Source: Bog-756 sp963778165 (GTDB lineage Bacteria > Actinomycetota > Acidimicrobiia > Acidimicrobiales > RAAP-2). Taken from it: a stretch of DNA of 64,000 bases. Where the stretch lies: assembly GCA_963778165.1 (NCBI GenBank), contig CAVZTE010000007.1, forward strand, positions 62,001 to 126,000, in the 5' to 3' direction. Both the position numbers and the translations under genes were made by a program. Below are positions 35,347 to 43,879 of the stretch, one piece after another. Every line of letters starts with the position of its first letter. The stretch's first letter is position 1. Below the pieces are notes generated by a model. That model saw nothing but the letters and a program-made list of their open reading frames with translations, did no database searches and was not told the DNA's origin.

Positions 35347-36225
35347 TCAGCCGCCAGGGCCCAAGAGTGCGTGGAGCAGACGATCGGGTGCTTCCACCAT
35401 CGGATAGTGGCCCACCCCGTCCAAGCGGCGGAGGGTGGCGTCGGGCCGGCGGGAGCACAGCTGTTCGGCTATGGCCGGCACGGCGATGGGATCGTCCTGT
35501 CCCCACACCACCACCAGAGGGGAGGGGTGGCGCTCGATGGCCCCGGTGTAGCGGGACTCGGACCGCCTCCGCTCCTCGATGTAGCGGATGACCCGGGGGA
35601 GCAGGAGCTGCCCGTCGAGGTGGGAGATCATCTCCCACTGGGCCTGGCGCTCATCGAAGTCGATCGTCGTGGCCGGGCTGAAGGTGGCGTCGACCCCGGC
35701 CATCACCGTGGATGCGTCGATGGGGGCATCGGCCGGCAACTTCTCGTCAGGCAGCCCCAACAGGAACAGCTGCCCCGCGCTGAGGTGGGCCAGGTCCAGG
35801 TAGATACTGCCGTTGGTGAGCATCCGTTCGGTGATGGTGACGTCCCAGGCCCCCTCGAGCTGCCGGGCCAGGAGCTCCCCCCCTACCGTGTCACCCACGT
35901 CGTGGGTCAGGAGGGCCAGGTGGTCCAGGCCCAGCTGTGCCATCAGGGCCATGGCGATGTCGGCCTGCAGGGCCAGGGTGTAGGCCAGGTCCGGCTTGTC
36001 CGACAGGCCGTAGCCCAACAGGTCGAAGAGCACCACCCGACGGTCGACGGCCAGGCGGTCGACGATGGCGTGGAAGTCGAACGACGAGGTGGGAAAGCCG
36101 TGGAGGATCAGGAGGGGGGCCCGCTGCTCGGCCTCGATGGCCGGTATGTCGACGGTGAAGATGTCGTAGCCGCACAGGGAGAGGGTGCGCCCCCGGTCCT
36201 TCCACCGCTCCGCTGTCCGGTTCAC
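35347..36225 (-). CDS. Alpha/beta hydrolase with aspartate nucleophile (haloalkane dehalogenase/epoxide hydrolase type)
   Basis: A 292-residue alpha/beta hydrolase. The oxyanion motif is LILHGFPTSSFDF. The nucleophile elbow reads LLTHDVGDTVGG, with Asp rather than Ser, as in epoxide hydrolases and haloalkane dehalogenases. The late histidine lies in GVGHYPMVEAPDRLL, and DPIAVPAI may hold the acid. GTG 36225 overlaps the stop of the upstream dienelactone-hydrolase gene (GTGA), so the two hydrolases form one unit. The substrate is unknown. Confidence 0.88.
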   Translation of the reverse strand: MNRTAERWKDRGRTLSLCGYDIFTVDIPAIEAEQRAPLLILHGFPTSSFDFHAIVDRLAVDRRVVLFDLLGYGLSDKPDLAYTLALQADIAMALMAQLGLDHLALLTHDVGDTVGGELLARQLEGAWDVTITERMLTNGSIYLDLAHLSAGQLFLLGLPDEKLPADAPIDASTVMAGVDATFSPATTIDFDERQAQWEMISHLDGQLLLPRVIRYIEERRRSESRYTGAIERHPSPLVVVWGQDDPIAVPAIAEQLCSRRPDATLRRLDGVGHYPMVEAPDRLLHALLGPGG

Positions 36226-37010
36226 GCCACCAGGCGCTCCTGGAAGAACGCCAGGACCTGGTCCAAGGCGGCGCGGGTCGGAGTCCCCGGGCGGTCGTCG
36301 AGGTCCTCGGTGAGAACCGAATGGGCCGCCTTCCGGTGCCCGTGGGGATTGCCCGGGGCCGAGTCCAGCTCGACGCCCACGAAGGCATCGCCGAGCAGCT
36401 GGCGCAGGTGGGCGAACCGGTCCGGTGGGGAGAGCTTGTCGCCGGTGAAGCGGAGTCCGAGGACGCAGGTCCCCGCTTCGGCCCGCTGCTGGACCCGTTG
36501 GAGGTCCGCCGGCGACAGCCCCACGTCGCGGCGGAGGGACTTCGTGATGGGGAAGGGGAGGGAGGGTTGGCTGAGCACCGGGGCCACCACTACGTCGTCC
36601 ACCATCATCCCCAGGGCGAATCCCCCGGTGAAGCACATGCCCACCGCACCGACGCCCGGGCCGCCGCACCGGGTGTGCTCCTCCTTGGCCAGCGCCCGCA
36701 GCCAGCTGATGATGGGGCTGGTCCGGCCCTGGGCCATCACGGTGAACTCCCGGCTGATGCAGGCCCGGCTGAGCGAGGAGAACACATACCCGCCCGAGGC
36801 TTCACGCCCGTCCTCCCCGAACAGGTGGGGAAGCACCGCGGTGAAGCCGGCATCGGCCACCCGCTGCCCGAACTCGGCCACCTTGGGGGTGATCCCGGGG
36901 ATCTCGCTCATGACGATGACCGCCGGGCCGGAGCCGGTTCGATAGATCGCCCTGGCCTCCCCGTCCGCGGTGAAGTCGGACTGTTCGAAGCTCCCCAGTG
37001 GACCGTCCAT
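36222..37010 (-). CDS. Dienelactone hydrolase family protein
   Basis: A 262-residue protein of the dienelactone hydrolase family (cysteine-nucleophile alpha/beta hydrolases). The elbow is VGAVGMCFTGGFALG, with Cys in the GxCxGG pattern. AVIVMSEIPGITPKV and AVLPHLFGEDG resemble the N-terminal family region, and HGHRKAAHSVL may carry the histidine. The protein appears complete from ATG 37010. It is coupled to the aspartate-nucleophile hydrolase downstream and diverges from the CoA-binding gene. Confidence 0.88.
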   Translation of the reverse strand: MDGPLGSFEQSDFTADGEARAIYRTGSGPAVIVMSEIPGITPKVAEFGQRVADAGFTAVLPHLFGEDGREASGGYVFSSLSRACISREFTVMAQGRTSPIISWLRALAKEEHTRCGGPGVGAVGMCFTGGFALGMMVDDVVVAPVLSQPSLPFPITKSLRRDVGLSPADLQRVQQRAEAGTCVLGLRFTGDKLSPPDRFAHLRQLLGDAFVGVELDSAPGNPHGHRKAAHSVLTEDLDDRPGTPTRAALDQVLAFFQERLVA

Positions 37011-37130
37011 GGGTGGATGGTAGTGACCGCTGCCTCCCCGTGCCCGATGGCGGAGGACCGTTGGTGGTCTGTGGCCACCGATGTGGCCTCCGGACCGTCC
37101 CCGGGGTGGCGACGGGTACGTTGGAAGTCG

Positions 37131-37574
37131 GTGACGGACGCCGATGACATGGTGGAGCGCATGCTCACCACCTATGACACCATCACCGTGGTCGGCGCCA
37201 GCACCGCCCCGGCCAAGGCCGCCCACACCGTGCCCCGGGAGATGCAGCGCCACGGCTGGAGGATCATTCCGGTCAATCCCCATGCCGGCCGGATCCTCGA
37301 CGAACCGGTCTTTCGGAGCTTGGCCGACGTGCCCGAGCAGGTGGGCTTGGTCGACGTGTTCCGTCCTGCATCGCAGGCCGCCGACGTGGCCCGCCAGGCC
37401 GTCGCCGCCGGGGCGACCGGGGTGTGGCTGCAGCTGGGAATCTCCTCGGACGAGGCTCGGGCCATCTGCGTCGCCGCCGGCCTCCTCTACGTAGAGAACC
37501 GCTGCCTGAGCATCGAGCGACGACGCCTCGGCATCGATGCACCGGTGGACCTGCAGAGAGACCCCGTGGCATGA
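37131..37574 (+). CDS. CoA-binding domain protein (YccU family)
   Basis: A 147-residue protein with a Rossmann-like CoA-binding domain: ITVVGASTAPAKAAHTVPRE, WRIIPVNPHAGRILDEPVF, VDVFRPASQAADVARQAV and GVWLQLGISSDEA, ending LYVENRCLSIERRRL. This is the succinyl-CoA-synthetase-alpha-like fold as a stand-alone protein. GTG 37131 was chosen; an internal ATG at 37148 is possible. The stop overlaps the def start (ATGA), suggesting an operon. Confidence 0.88.
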   Translation: MTDADDMVERMLTTYDTITVVGASTAPAKAAHTVPREMQRHGWRIIPVNPHAGRILDEPVFRSLADVPEQVGLVDVFRPASQAADVARQAVAAGATGVWLQLGISSDEARAICVAAGLLYVENRCLSIERRRLGIDAPVDLQRDPVA

Positions 37575-38203
37575 CCGCCCATCCCGTGACCACCGACGAC
37601 GACCACCCACTCCCCATCGTGGACTGCGGTGACCCCATCCTCCGTCGGGTGGCCGATCCGGTCGACCCGTCCACGCTCCACACGCCCGAGCTGCGACGTC
37701 TGATCACCGACATGCGGAGGACCATGGAGATGGCCCCCGGGGTGGGACTGGCCGCGCCCCAGGTCGGGGTGCCGCTCCAGCTCGCGGTACTCCAGGACGG
37801 GCCGCCACAGTGGGGCCGCTTGAGCGACGAGGAGCGGGCCCTGCGCCAACGCCAGGATCTCCCCTTCACCGTGCTGGTGAATCCGGTCATCCGGCCGGTC
37901 GGCGACGACGATCGGGTCAGCTTCTACGAGGGCTGTCTGAGTGTCCCCGGCCTCACCGGGGTCGTGGCCCGTCACCGATCGGTGCAGGTGGAAGCGCTCG
38001 ACCAGGACGGTCAGCCCATCGACCGGCTGTTCTCCGGGTGGGCGGCCCGCATCGTCCAGCACGAAGTCGACCACCTGGGCGGGCACCTGTACCTCGACCG
38101 CGTCCAGACCCGCTCCTTGTCCACCGTCGACAACTACTCGAGGCGATGGGCGGGCCGGCCGACCCACGATGCCGCCACCGCCCTCGGATTCGCTCTCGAC
38201 TGA
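37571..38203 (+). CDS. def: Peptide deformylase
   Basis: Peptide deformylase removes the formyl group from new proteins. The 210-residue protein has all three motifs: GVGLAAPQVGV, EGCLSVPGL and QHEVDHLGG (the HExxH metal site). The insert between the first and second motifs (SDEERALRQRQDLPF) is longer than in E. coli, as is usual in actinobacteria. ATG 37571 overlaps the preceding CoA-binding gene. Confidence 0.95.
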   Translation: MTAHPVTTDDDHPLPIVDCGDPILRRVADPVDPSTLHTPELRRLITDMRRTMEMAPGVGLAAPQVGVPLQLAVLQDGPPQWGRLSDEERALRQRQDLPFTVLVNPVIRPVGDDDRVSFYEGCLSVPGLTGVVARHRSVQVEALDQDGQPIDRLFSGWAARIVQHEVDHLGGHLYLDRVQTRSLSTVDNYSRRWAGRPTHDAATALGFALD

Positions 38204-38232
38204 GCGGGCCACACCCGGGCCGCTCCGCTGCG

Positions 38233-39060
38233 TCAAGGGGTCGGGGCCAGGCCCAGGGTCACCACTACCGGTAGGTGGTCGGATCCGGCGAAGGCTCCCA
38301 CCCTGGCTCCCAGCACGGAGACCGGCGGGGTGACCAGCACATGGTCCAACTGGCTGTGGGGCCCGGTCGACGGCCAGGTCCGGGCTTTGATGGCCCGCCG
38401 CCAACCCCGCAGGTAGGAGTTGACCGGGGGCCCCCACAGGTTCATGTCCCCGGCCAGTACCGCCGCCGTGGTCGGGGGAGGGAGCAGACCCCGCAGTCGT
38501 CGGTACTGGAGGTGGGACCCGTGGGTGATGTGGGACATGTGGGTGCCGAACACCTCGAGCGGGCCTCCTTCCAACTCGACGGTGCAGCCCAGCACCACCC
38601 GGCGGCGGGCCTGGTCCCGGCTCAGCGGCTTGAGGGTCAGCGTGCGGACGTCGGTGACGGGGATCCGCGACAGCAGGGCCAGGCTCCACTCCCCGGGAAC
38701 GGATCTGGCCTTGAGCGAGGCCTTCGATTCACGCGGGCGGTCCTGGTCGACGTGGTACGTCTTGCGCAGGGGGCTGGCCGGCGGACCCCAGCGGGTCGAC
38801 GTGGTGTGGCGGGGTGGCAGCAGCTTGATGTGGGCCAGCCCCACTTCGGAGACCACCGTGTAGCCCAACTGTCGGGCCACCGTGGCTGCGGTCCCGGTGG
38901 TGCCGTCATCGGGGGCCCACGACTCCTGGAGGATCAGGATGTCGGCATCGAGCGACCGGCACTCGGCCACCAGGTCGAACGGCCGTCCCCAACCGTCGAT
39001 GCCCAGGTGGGTGTTGAAGGTGGCCAGGACGATCTCTGTCGGACGGTGCTGTCCGTCCAT
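38233..39060 (-). CDS. Endonuclease/exonuclease/phosphatase family protein
   Basis: A 275-residue metal-dependent phosphodiesterase/nuclease-fold protein: LATFNTHLGIDG (Asn), ADILILQESWAP (Glu), LEVFGTHMSHIT (His), AAVLAGDMNLWG (Asp/Asn) and AGSDHLPVVVTL (the terminal His). Its target could be DNA, lipid or an inositol phosphate. Its start is 2 nt from the CoA-transferase stop, so the two are co-transcribed, an unusual pairing. Confidence 0.88.
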   Translation of the reverse strand: MDGQHRPTEIVLATFNTHLGIDGWGRPFDLVAECRSLDADILILQESWAPDDGTTGTAATVARQLGYTVVSEVGLAHIKLLPPRHTTSTRWGPPASPLRKTYHVDQDRPRESKASLKARSVPGEWSLALLSRIPVTDVRTLTLKPLSRDQARRRVVLGCTVELEGGPLEVFGTHMSHITHGSHLQYRRLRGLLPPPTTAAVLAGDMNLWGPPVNSYLRGWRRAIKARTWPSTGPHSQLDHVLVTPPVSVLGARVGAFAGSDHLPVVVTLGLAPTP

Positions 39061-39062
39061 GC

Positions 39063-40367
39063 TCAGTTCCGGCCGAGGTCGGCGGCCACGGCCCGCAACT
39101 GGTCGCGATAGTCGGGATGGGCGATGTCGGTCAGGGCCATGGCCCGCTCGTGCACCGTGAGTCCCGACAGGTCGGCACTGCCGTACTCGGTGATGATCAC
39201 CCCGGTGTGGTGACGCGGGGTGGAGACCACCGAGCCCTCCGGCAGGAGGGGGACGATGCGGGACTTGGTGACGCCGCCGGCGTCCGCGGTGGAACGAAGG
39301 CAGATGAGCGAGTGGTCGTCGAGGCGGAGCTCGGCACCGGCCACGAAGTCCTCGTGCCCGCCGACGCCGGAGATCTGCTTGCCGTCGATGTGGTCGGCCA
39401 CCACCTGACCGTAGAGGTCCACGCTGAGGGCCCCGTTGATGGAGATCAGGGTGTTGTTCTGGGCGATGACGGTGGGATCGTTGACCACGTGCACCGGCAG
39501 GAAGGCCACCTCGTGGTTCTGGTCCAACCAGTCGTACAGCGCCCGGGAGCCCAGGGCGAAGGTGGTGACCGATACTCCGTTGAAGATGCCCTTGGCCTCG
39601 TTGGTGACCTTTCCGGCCTGGTGGAGCTCCATCAGGCCGTCCGTGAACATCTCGCTGTGCACGCCGTAGGACGAGCCGCTCCCTGCCGCCAACAGGGACG
39701 CCACGGTGTTGGGCACGGCGCCGATCCCGATCTGGAGGGTGGCACCGTCGGTGATGAAGGACCCGGCCCGTTCGGCGATGGCCCGGTCGATGTCGTCGGG
39801 AGCGACCGGCGGGAGGACGTAAGGCTCCCCGTCGGCCTCGACCACCACATCGATCAGGTCCAGCGGAAGGGTGTTGGTGTACTGCGGGGGCAGCGAGCAG
39901 GTGCGGGGGAGATGGGGATTGACCTCGATGACCAACTGCCGGTCGGGATCGTTGCCGGCCATGACCAGCTCCTCATAGGTCGCCCCCAGGTGCAGCGAGA
40001 GGTTGACCGTGCCGTCGGCATCGGGGGGCGAGCCCTGGGCGGTCATGACCCGGGGGGCGAACCGCCGCAGGATCGGGGCGAACTGCCGGAACCCCCCCGG
40101 CACCAGTTCGACGTGGGCCCCCTGGGCCAGCATGATCCGCTCGGCCGGGCCGAAGAACCCGCTGCGGTAGGACACCCTGGGGTGGGTGCACACCGTGTAG
40201 TACCCGAGGAGCAGCGCTCCGCCGAGGGTCAGCCCCTCCCAGTCGTCCCGGCCGCCCAGGGCGGTGAGGAAGGCGTCGGGGATGGCCGGCCCCAGTCCGA
40301 ACCCGATGGAGTCGGTCGGTCGGATCATGGCCGCGGCCTCATCCGGGGAGCAGAAAACAGGGGGCAT
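39063..40367 (-). CDS. Acetyl-CoA hydrolase/CoA-transferase family protein
   Basis: A 434-residue class I CoA-transferase of the acetyl-CoA hydrolase/4-hydroxybutyrate CoA-transferase group. The catalytic glutamate is expected in GVHSEMFTDGLM. GIGAVPNTVASLL and the C-terminal SGVGGHEDFVAGA and RHHTGVIITEYGSADL are family features. It probably exchanges CoA between acyl groups in fermentative or catabolic reactions. It is divergent from the 40433 hydrolase. Confidence 0.9.
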   Translation of the reverse strand: MPPVFCSPDEAAAMIRPTDSIGFGLGPAIPDAFLTALGGRDDWEGLTLGGALLLGYYTVCTHPRVSYRSGFFGPAERIMLAQGAHVELVPGGFRQFAPILRRFAPRVMTAQGSPPDADGTVNLSLHLGATYEELVMAGNDPDRQLVIEVNPHLPRTCSLPPQYTNTLPLDLIDVVVEADGEPYVLPPVAPDDIDRAIAERAGSFITDGATLQIGIGAVPNTVASLLAAGSGSSYGVHSEMFTDGLMELHQAGKVTNEAKGIFNGVSVTTFALGSRALYDWLDQNHEVAFLPVHVVNDPTVIAQNNTLISINGALSVDLYGQVVADHIDGKQISGVGGHEDFVAGAELRLDDHSLICLRSTADAGGVTKSRIVPLLPEGSVVSTPRHHTGVIITEYGSADLSGLTVHERAMALTDIAHPDYRDQLRAVAADLGRN

Positions 40368-40432
40368 TCCCCCAGTGTGTCACCCGTAGCCCGGACTCAA
40401 TAGGCTCTCCGGATCGGGTCCCCTGGGAGGAG

Positions 40433-41353
40433 ATGTCGCACATGAACGAGGACACCTACGACGAGTTCTCCTTCTTCGAGGAGAACGCCACGGAGGCCGG
40501 ACTGCCCTGGGACGGGCCGCCGACGGTACGGCGCCAGGCCGTGGACGTAGGGGCCGGCCGGAGGGTGAGTGCGCTGGTGTGGGGGTCGGAGCCGGCCCGG
40601 GTGGTGTTCATCCACGGGGGTGGCCAGAACGCCCACACCTGGGACACGGTGGCCCTGGCCCTGCAGCAACCGTTGGTGGCCGTGGACCTGCCCGGGCACG
40701 GGCACTCGGACTGGCCCGGTGACAGTCGGGCCCTCGATCCCGGGGCCATGGCCGACGACGTGGCCACCGCCGTCACCCGCCTGGCCCCCGACGTCGCCAT
40801 GGTGGTGGGCATGTCGCTCGGTGGGATGACCGCCATCGCCCTGGCCACCCGGCATCCGGAGCTGGTGCGGCGGCTGGCCCTGGTGGACATCACCCCCGGG
40901 GTCAATCACGACAAGAGCTCGGACATCGCGGCGTTCCTGGCCGGCCCGGAGAGCTTCGCCACCTTCGACGAGATCCTGCAGCGGACCATCCAGTTCAATC
41001 CGACCCGCTCGGAGTCATCGCTCCGCCGAGGGGTCCTGCACAACGCGGTGCAGCGGGAGGACGGGTCGTGGACCTGGCGCCATCAGTTGGGCCGGCCCTC
41101 CGACAGCACCGGGCTGCACGTGGACTCGGTCAATTTCGATTCGTTGTGGGACGACCTGGAGCACATCGGGGTGCCGGTCATGTTGGTGCGGGGGAAGCTC
41201 TCCCCGGTGGTCGACGACGCCGACGAGGCCGAGTTCCGCCGCCGCCGCCCCGCCGACCGGGTGGTTACGGTCGACGGGGCGGGACACAGCATCCAGGGTG
41301 ACCAGCCGGTGGAGTTGGCCGGCATCCTGGCCGACTTCCTCCCCCGGCCCTGA
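40433..41353 (+). CDS. Alpha/beta hydrolase (serine type)
   Basis: A 306-residue alpha/beta hydrolase: VVFIHGGGQNAHTWDTV (oxyanion), VVAVDLPGHGHSD-like AVDLPGHGHSDW, the serine elbow VVGMSLGGMTAI, and the late histidine in VDGAGHSIQGDQP. The first ~45 residues are variable and acidic. GGGAGG lies close to ATG 40433; ATG 40442 is also possible. It converges with lon, with 24 bp between the stops. Confidence 0.9.
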   Translation: MSHMNEDTYDEFSFFEENATEAGLPWDGPPTVRRQAVDVGAGRRVSALVWGSEPARVVFIHGGGQNAHTWDTVALALQQPLVAVDLPGHGHSDWPGDSRALDPGAMADDVATAVTRLAPDVAMVVGMSLGGMTAIALATRHPELVRRLALVDITPGVNHDKSSDIAAFLAGPESFATFDEILQRTIQFNPTRSESSLRRGVLHNAVQREDGSWTWRHQLGRPSDSTGLHVDSVNFDSLWDDLEHIGVPVMLVRGKLSPVVDDADEAEFRRRRPADRVVTVDGAGHSIQGDQPVELAGILADFLPRP

Positions 41354-41377
41354 GGGCTCAGGACCGCGGCTGCGAAC

Positions 41378-43738
41378 TCAGGCCGCAGCCGCTCGGTCCT
41401 CGGCCGGCTTGTCGGCTTCATCGCCGTCGGCCAGAGCCGCATCCAGGACCTCGCTGATGTCCGAGGCCAGATGGAAGGTCATCTCGTTGCGGACGGCCTC
41501 GGGGACATCCTCGAGGTCGGGGCCGTTGCGGATCGGCAGCACCACGGTGGTCAGGCCGGCCCGGTGGGCGGCCAGCACCTTCTGGCGCACACCACCGATC
41601 GGGAGGACCCGACCCTGCAGTGTGACCTCACCGGTCATGCCCAGCACCGACCTGACCGGGGTGTCCCGGAGCAGGCTGACCAGTGCGGTGGTCATGGTGA
41701 CGCCGGCGGAAGGCCCGTCCTTGGGGATGGCCCCGGCCGGGACGTGCACGTGAAACCGCTTGCCGGTGAAGGCCGACGGATCGATGCCCAACTCCTCGGC
41801 GTGCGAGCGCACGTAGGACAAGGCGATCTCCGCAGACTCCTTCATGACATCACCCAGCTGCCCGGTCAGGGTGAGCCCCTCGGGCCCGTCCATCACGGTG
41901 GCTTCCACGTAGAGCACGTCGCCACCGGTGCCGGTGACGGCCAAGCCCGTGGCCACACCCGGGACCGCGGTCCGGTCGGCGGCCTCGAAGAAGAACTTGG
42001 GCCGTCCGAGCCACTGGCGGACGTCGTCTCCGTCGACCGACAACGGCGTCTCGGCCTCCTTGGAGGCGATGCGGGCGGCCACCTTGCGCAGTAGCCGACC
42101 CAGCTCGCGCTCCAGCGAGCGCACCCCGGCCTCTCTGGTGTAGTCGGCCACGATGACCCGCAGGGCGTCATCGGTGATGGTGACGTCCTCGGCACTCATA
42201 GCGGAGCGCTCCAGCTGCCGGGCCACCAGGTGGTGGCGGGCGATGTTGACCTTCTCGTCCTCGGTGTAGCCGTCCAGGCGGATGATCTCCATCCGGTCCA
42301 GCAACGCCGAGGGGATGGTGTCGACCATATTGGCCGTGGCCAGGAACAAGACCTTGGACAGGTCCAGCTCCACCTCCAGATAGTGGTCACGGAAGGTGTG
42401 GTTCTGAGCCGGGTCCAACACCTCGAGCAGCGCCGAGGAAGGATCCCCGCGGTAGTCCGCTCCCAGCTTGTCCACCTCGTCCAGCACGATGACCGGGTTC
42501 ATGGTTCCGGCCTCGCGCAGGGCGCGGACCAGACGGCCGGGTTGGGCCCCGACATAGGTACGGCGGTGCCCCCTGATCTCCGCCTCGTCGCGCACGCCTC
42601 CCAGTGCCACCCGGACGAACGACCGTCCGAGGGCCCGGGCCACCGACTCGCCCAGCGAGGTCTTGCCCACCCCGGGCGGACCGACCAGGGCCAGGATGGC
42701 GCCCGCACCGCGGCCGCCGACCGGAGCCAAACCGCGCTCTGCTTGCAGCTTGCGCACGGCCAGGTGCTCCAGGATGCGATCCTTCACGTCCTCCAGCCCG
42801 TCATGGTCCTCATTGAGGATCCGGGCCGCCTCGACGACATCCAGCCGGTCCTCGGACTGCTGGCCCCACGGGAGCTCCAGGACGGTGTCCAACCAGGTCC
42901 GGATCCAGCCGTGCTCGGGATTCTGCTCGCTCATCCGCTCCAGCTTGTCGATCTCGCGATCGACGGCCTTGCGCACGCCCTCGGGCAGGTCGGCCGCCTC
43001 GGCCTGGCTCCGGTAGTCGTCGGGCTCGTCGGCATCGTCGGAGCTCAGTTGGCCCAGCTCCTTGCGGATGGACTCCAGCTGCCTACGCAGCAGGAACTCG
43101 CGCTGGGTCTTGTTCATGCCCTCTTCCACGTCGGTCTTGATGCGCTCACGCAGGGTCAGGTCGGCCAGGACCTCGCGGGCCCAGCCGATGACCAGCCGCA
43201 GCCGCTCTTCGGCGTCGACGGTCTCGAGCACCTGGACCTTCTGGGCCAGGGTCAGGTCCGGCGAGTAGCCCGACATGTCGGCCATCCGGCCCGGCTCGGT
43301 CACATCGGCCAAGCGCTCGGCCAACCGGCCGGCTCCGCGTCCCAACAGGATGTTCTCCACCACAGCCCGGTACTCCCGGGCCAGCTCGGTGGTGACCGGC
43401 GTGGCCGGGTCCTCAGGGATCTTCTCGACTTCGACCCACAGGGCCTGCCCGGTACCGGGCACAGCCGTGCCCAGGCGCGCCCGCTCGAGGCCGCGCACCG
43501 CCACCGCCGGCATGCCGCCGGGAAGCTCCCCGGCCTCGATGACCTCGGCCACCACCCCGACCGAGGCGTAGCGCCCGTCGATGAAGGGGACCAGCACGAA
43601 ATGGCCTCCCGCAGCCTCGGCAGCCTGGGCCGCAGCCTTGGCTTCGTCTGACTCCAGGGCCATGGTGAAGACCATCCCCGGCAGCACCACCCCCGAGGTC
43701 AGCGGCAGCAGGGGCAGATTTTCACTCAATTTGTCCAT
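41378..43738 (-). CDS. lon: ATP-dependent protease Lon
   Basis: Lon degrades misfolded and regulatory proteins. The 786-residue protein has the N-terminal substrate domain, AAA+ module (LALVGPPGVGKTSLGESVA, VIVLDEVDKLGADY, ATANMVDTIP) and protease domain (the catalytic serine in DGPSAGVTMTTAL, the lysine in GGVRQKVLAAHRAG). The frame is open upstream of the start but unconserved. ATG 43738 (MDKLSENLPLLPL) has GGAGG just upstream; a tandem ATG at 43741 is possible. It is divergent from the K+ channel. Confidence 0.96.
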   Translation of the reverse strand: MDKLSENLPLLPLTSGVVLPGMVFTMALESDEAKAAAQAAEAAGGHFVLVPFIDGRYASVGVVAEVIEAGELPGGMPAVAVRGLERARLGTAVPGTGQALWVEVEKIPEDPATPVTTELAREYRAVVENILLGRGAGRLAERLADVTEPGRMADMSGYSPDLTLAQKVQVLETVDAEERLRLVIGWAREVLADLTLRERIKTDVEEGMNKTQREFLLRRQLESIRKELGQLSSDDADEPDDYRSQAEAADLPEGVRKAVDREIDKLERMSEQNPEHGWIRTWLDTVLELPWGQQSEDRLDVVEAARILNEDHDGLEDVKDRILEHLAVRKLQAERGLAPVGGRGAGAILALVGPPGVGKTSLGESVARALGRSFVRVALGGVRDEAEIRGHRRTYVGAQPGRLVRALREAGTMNPVIVLDEVDKLGADYRGDPSSALLEVLDPAQNHTFRDHYLEVELDLSKVLFLATANMVDTIPSALLDRMEIIRLDGYTEDEKVNIARHHLVARQLERSAMSAEDVTITDDALRVIVADYTREAGVRSLERELGRLLRKVAARIASKEAETPLSVDGDDVRQWLGRPKFFFEAADRTAVPGVATGLAVTGTGGDVLYVEATVMDGPEGLTLTGQLGDVMKESAEIALSYVRSHAEELGIDPSAFTGKRFHVHVPAGAIPKDGPSAGVTMTTALVSLLRDTPVRSVLGMTGEVTLQGRVLPIGGVRQKVLAAHRAGLTTVVLPIRNGPDLEDVPEAVRNEMTFHLASDISEVLDAALADGDEADKPAEDRAAAA

Positions 43739-43879
43739 CATTCCTCCGAACGTCATTAGTACTTGCGGGTACAACAGAAAAGGCGAACGTGTATTCCCTT
43801 TCTGCCCGCAGGAGCCGGTCCAACCGGGCCGGGCCCGGGCTCCGGTACCTGCTGGAAACACTCCGGCAATCAGGAGGAA

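Noticed and set aside
41743..41757. parS-like word CACGTGAAACC
   Set aside because: It lies within lon and encodes part of a conserved FHVHVP segment; only half of the parS palindrome matches.
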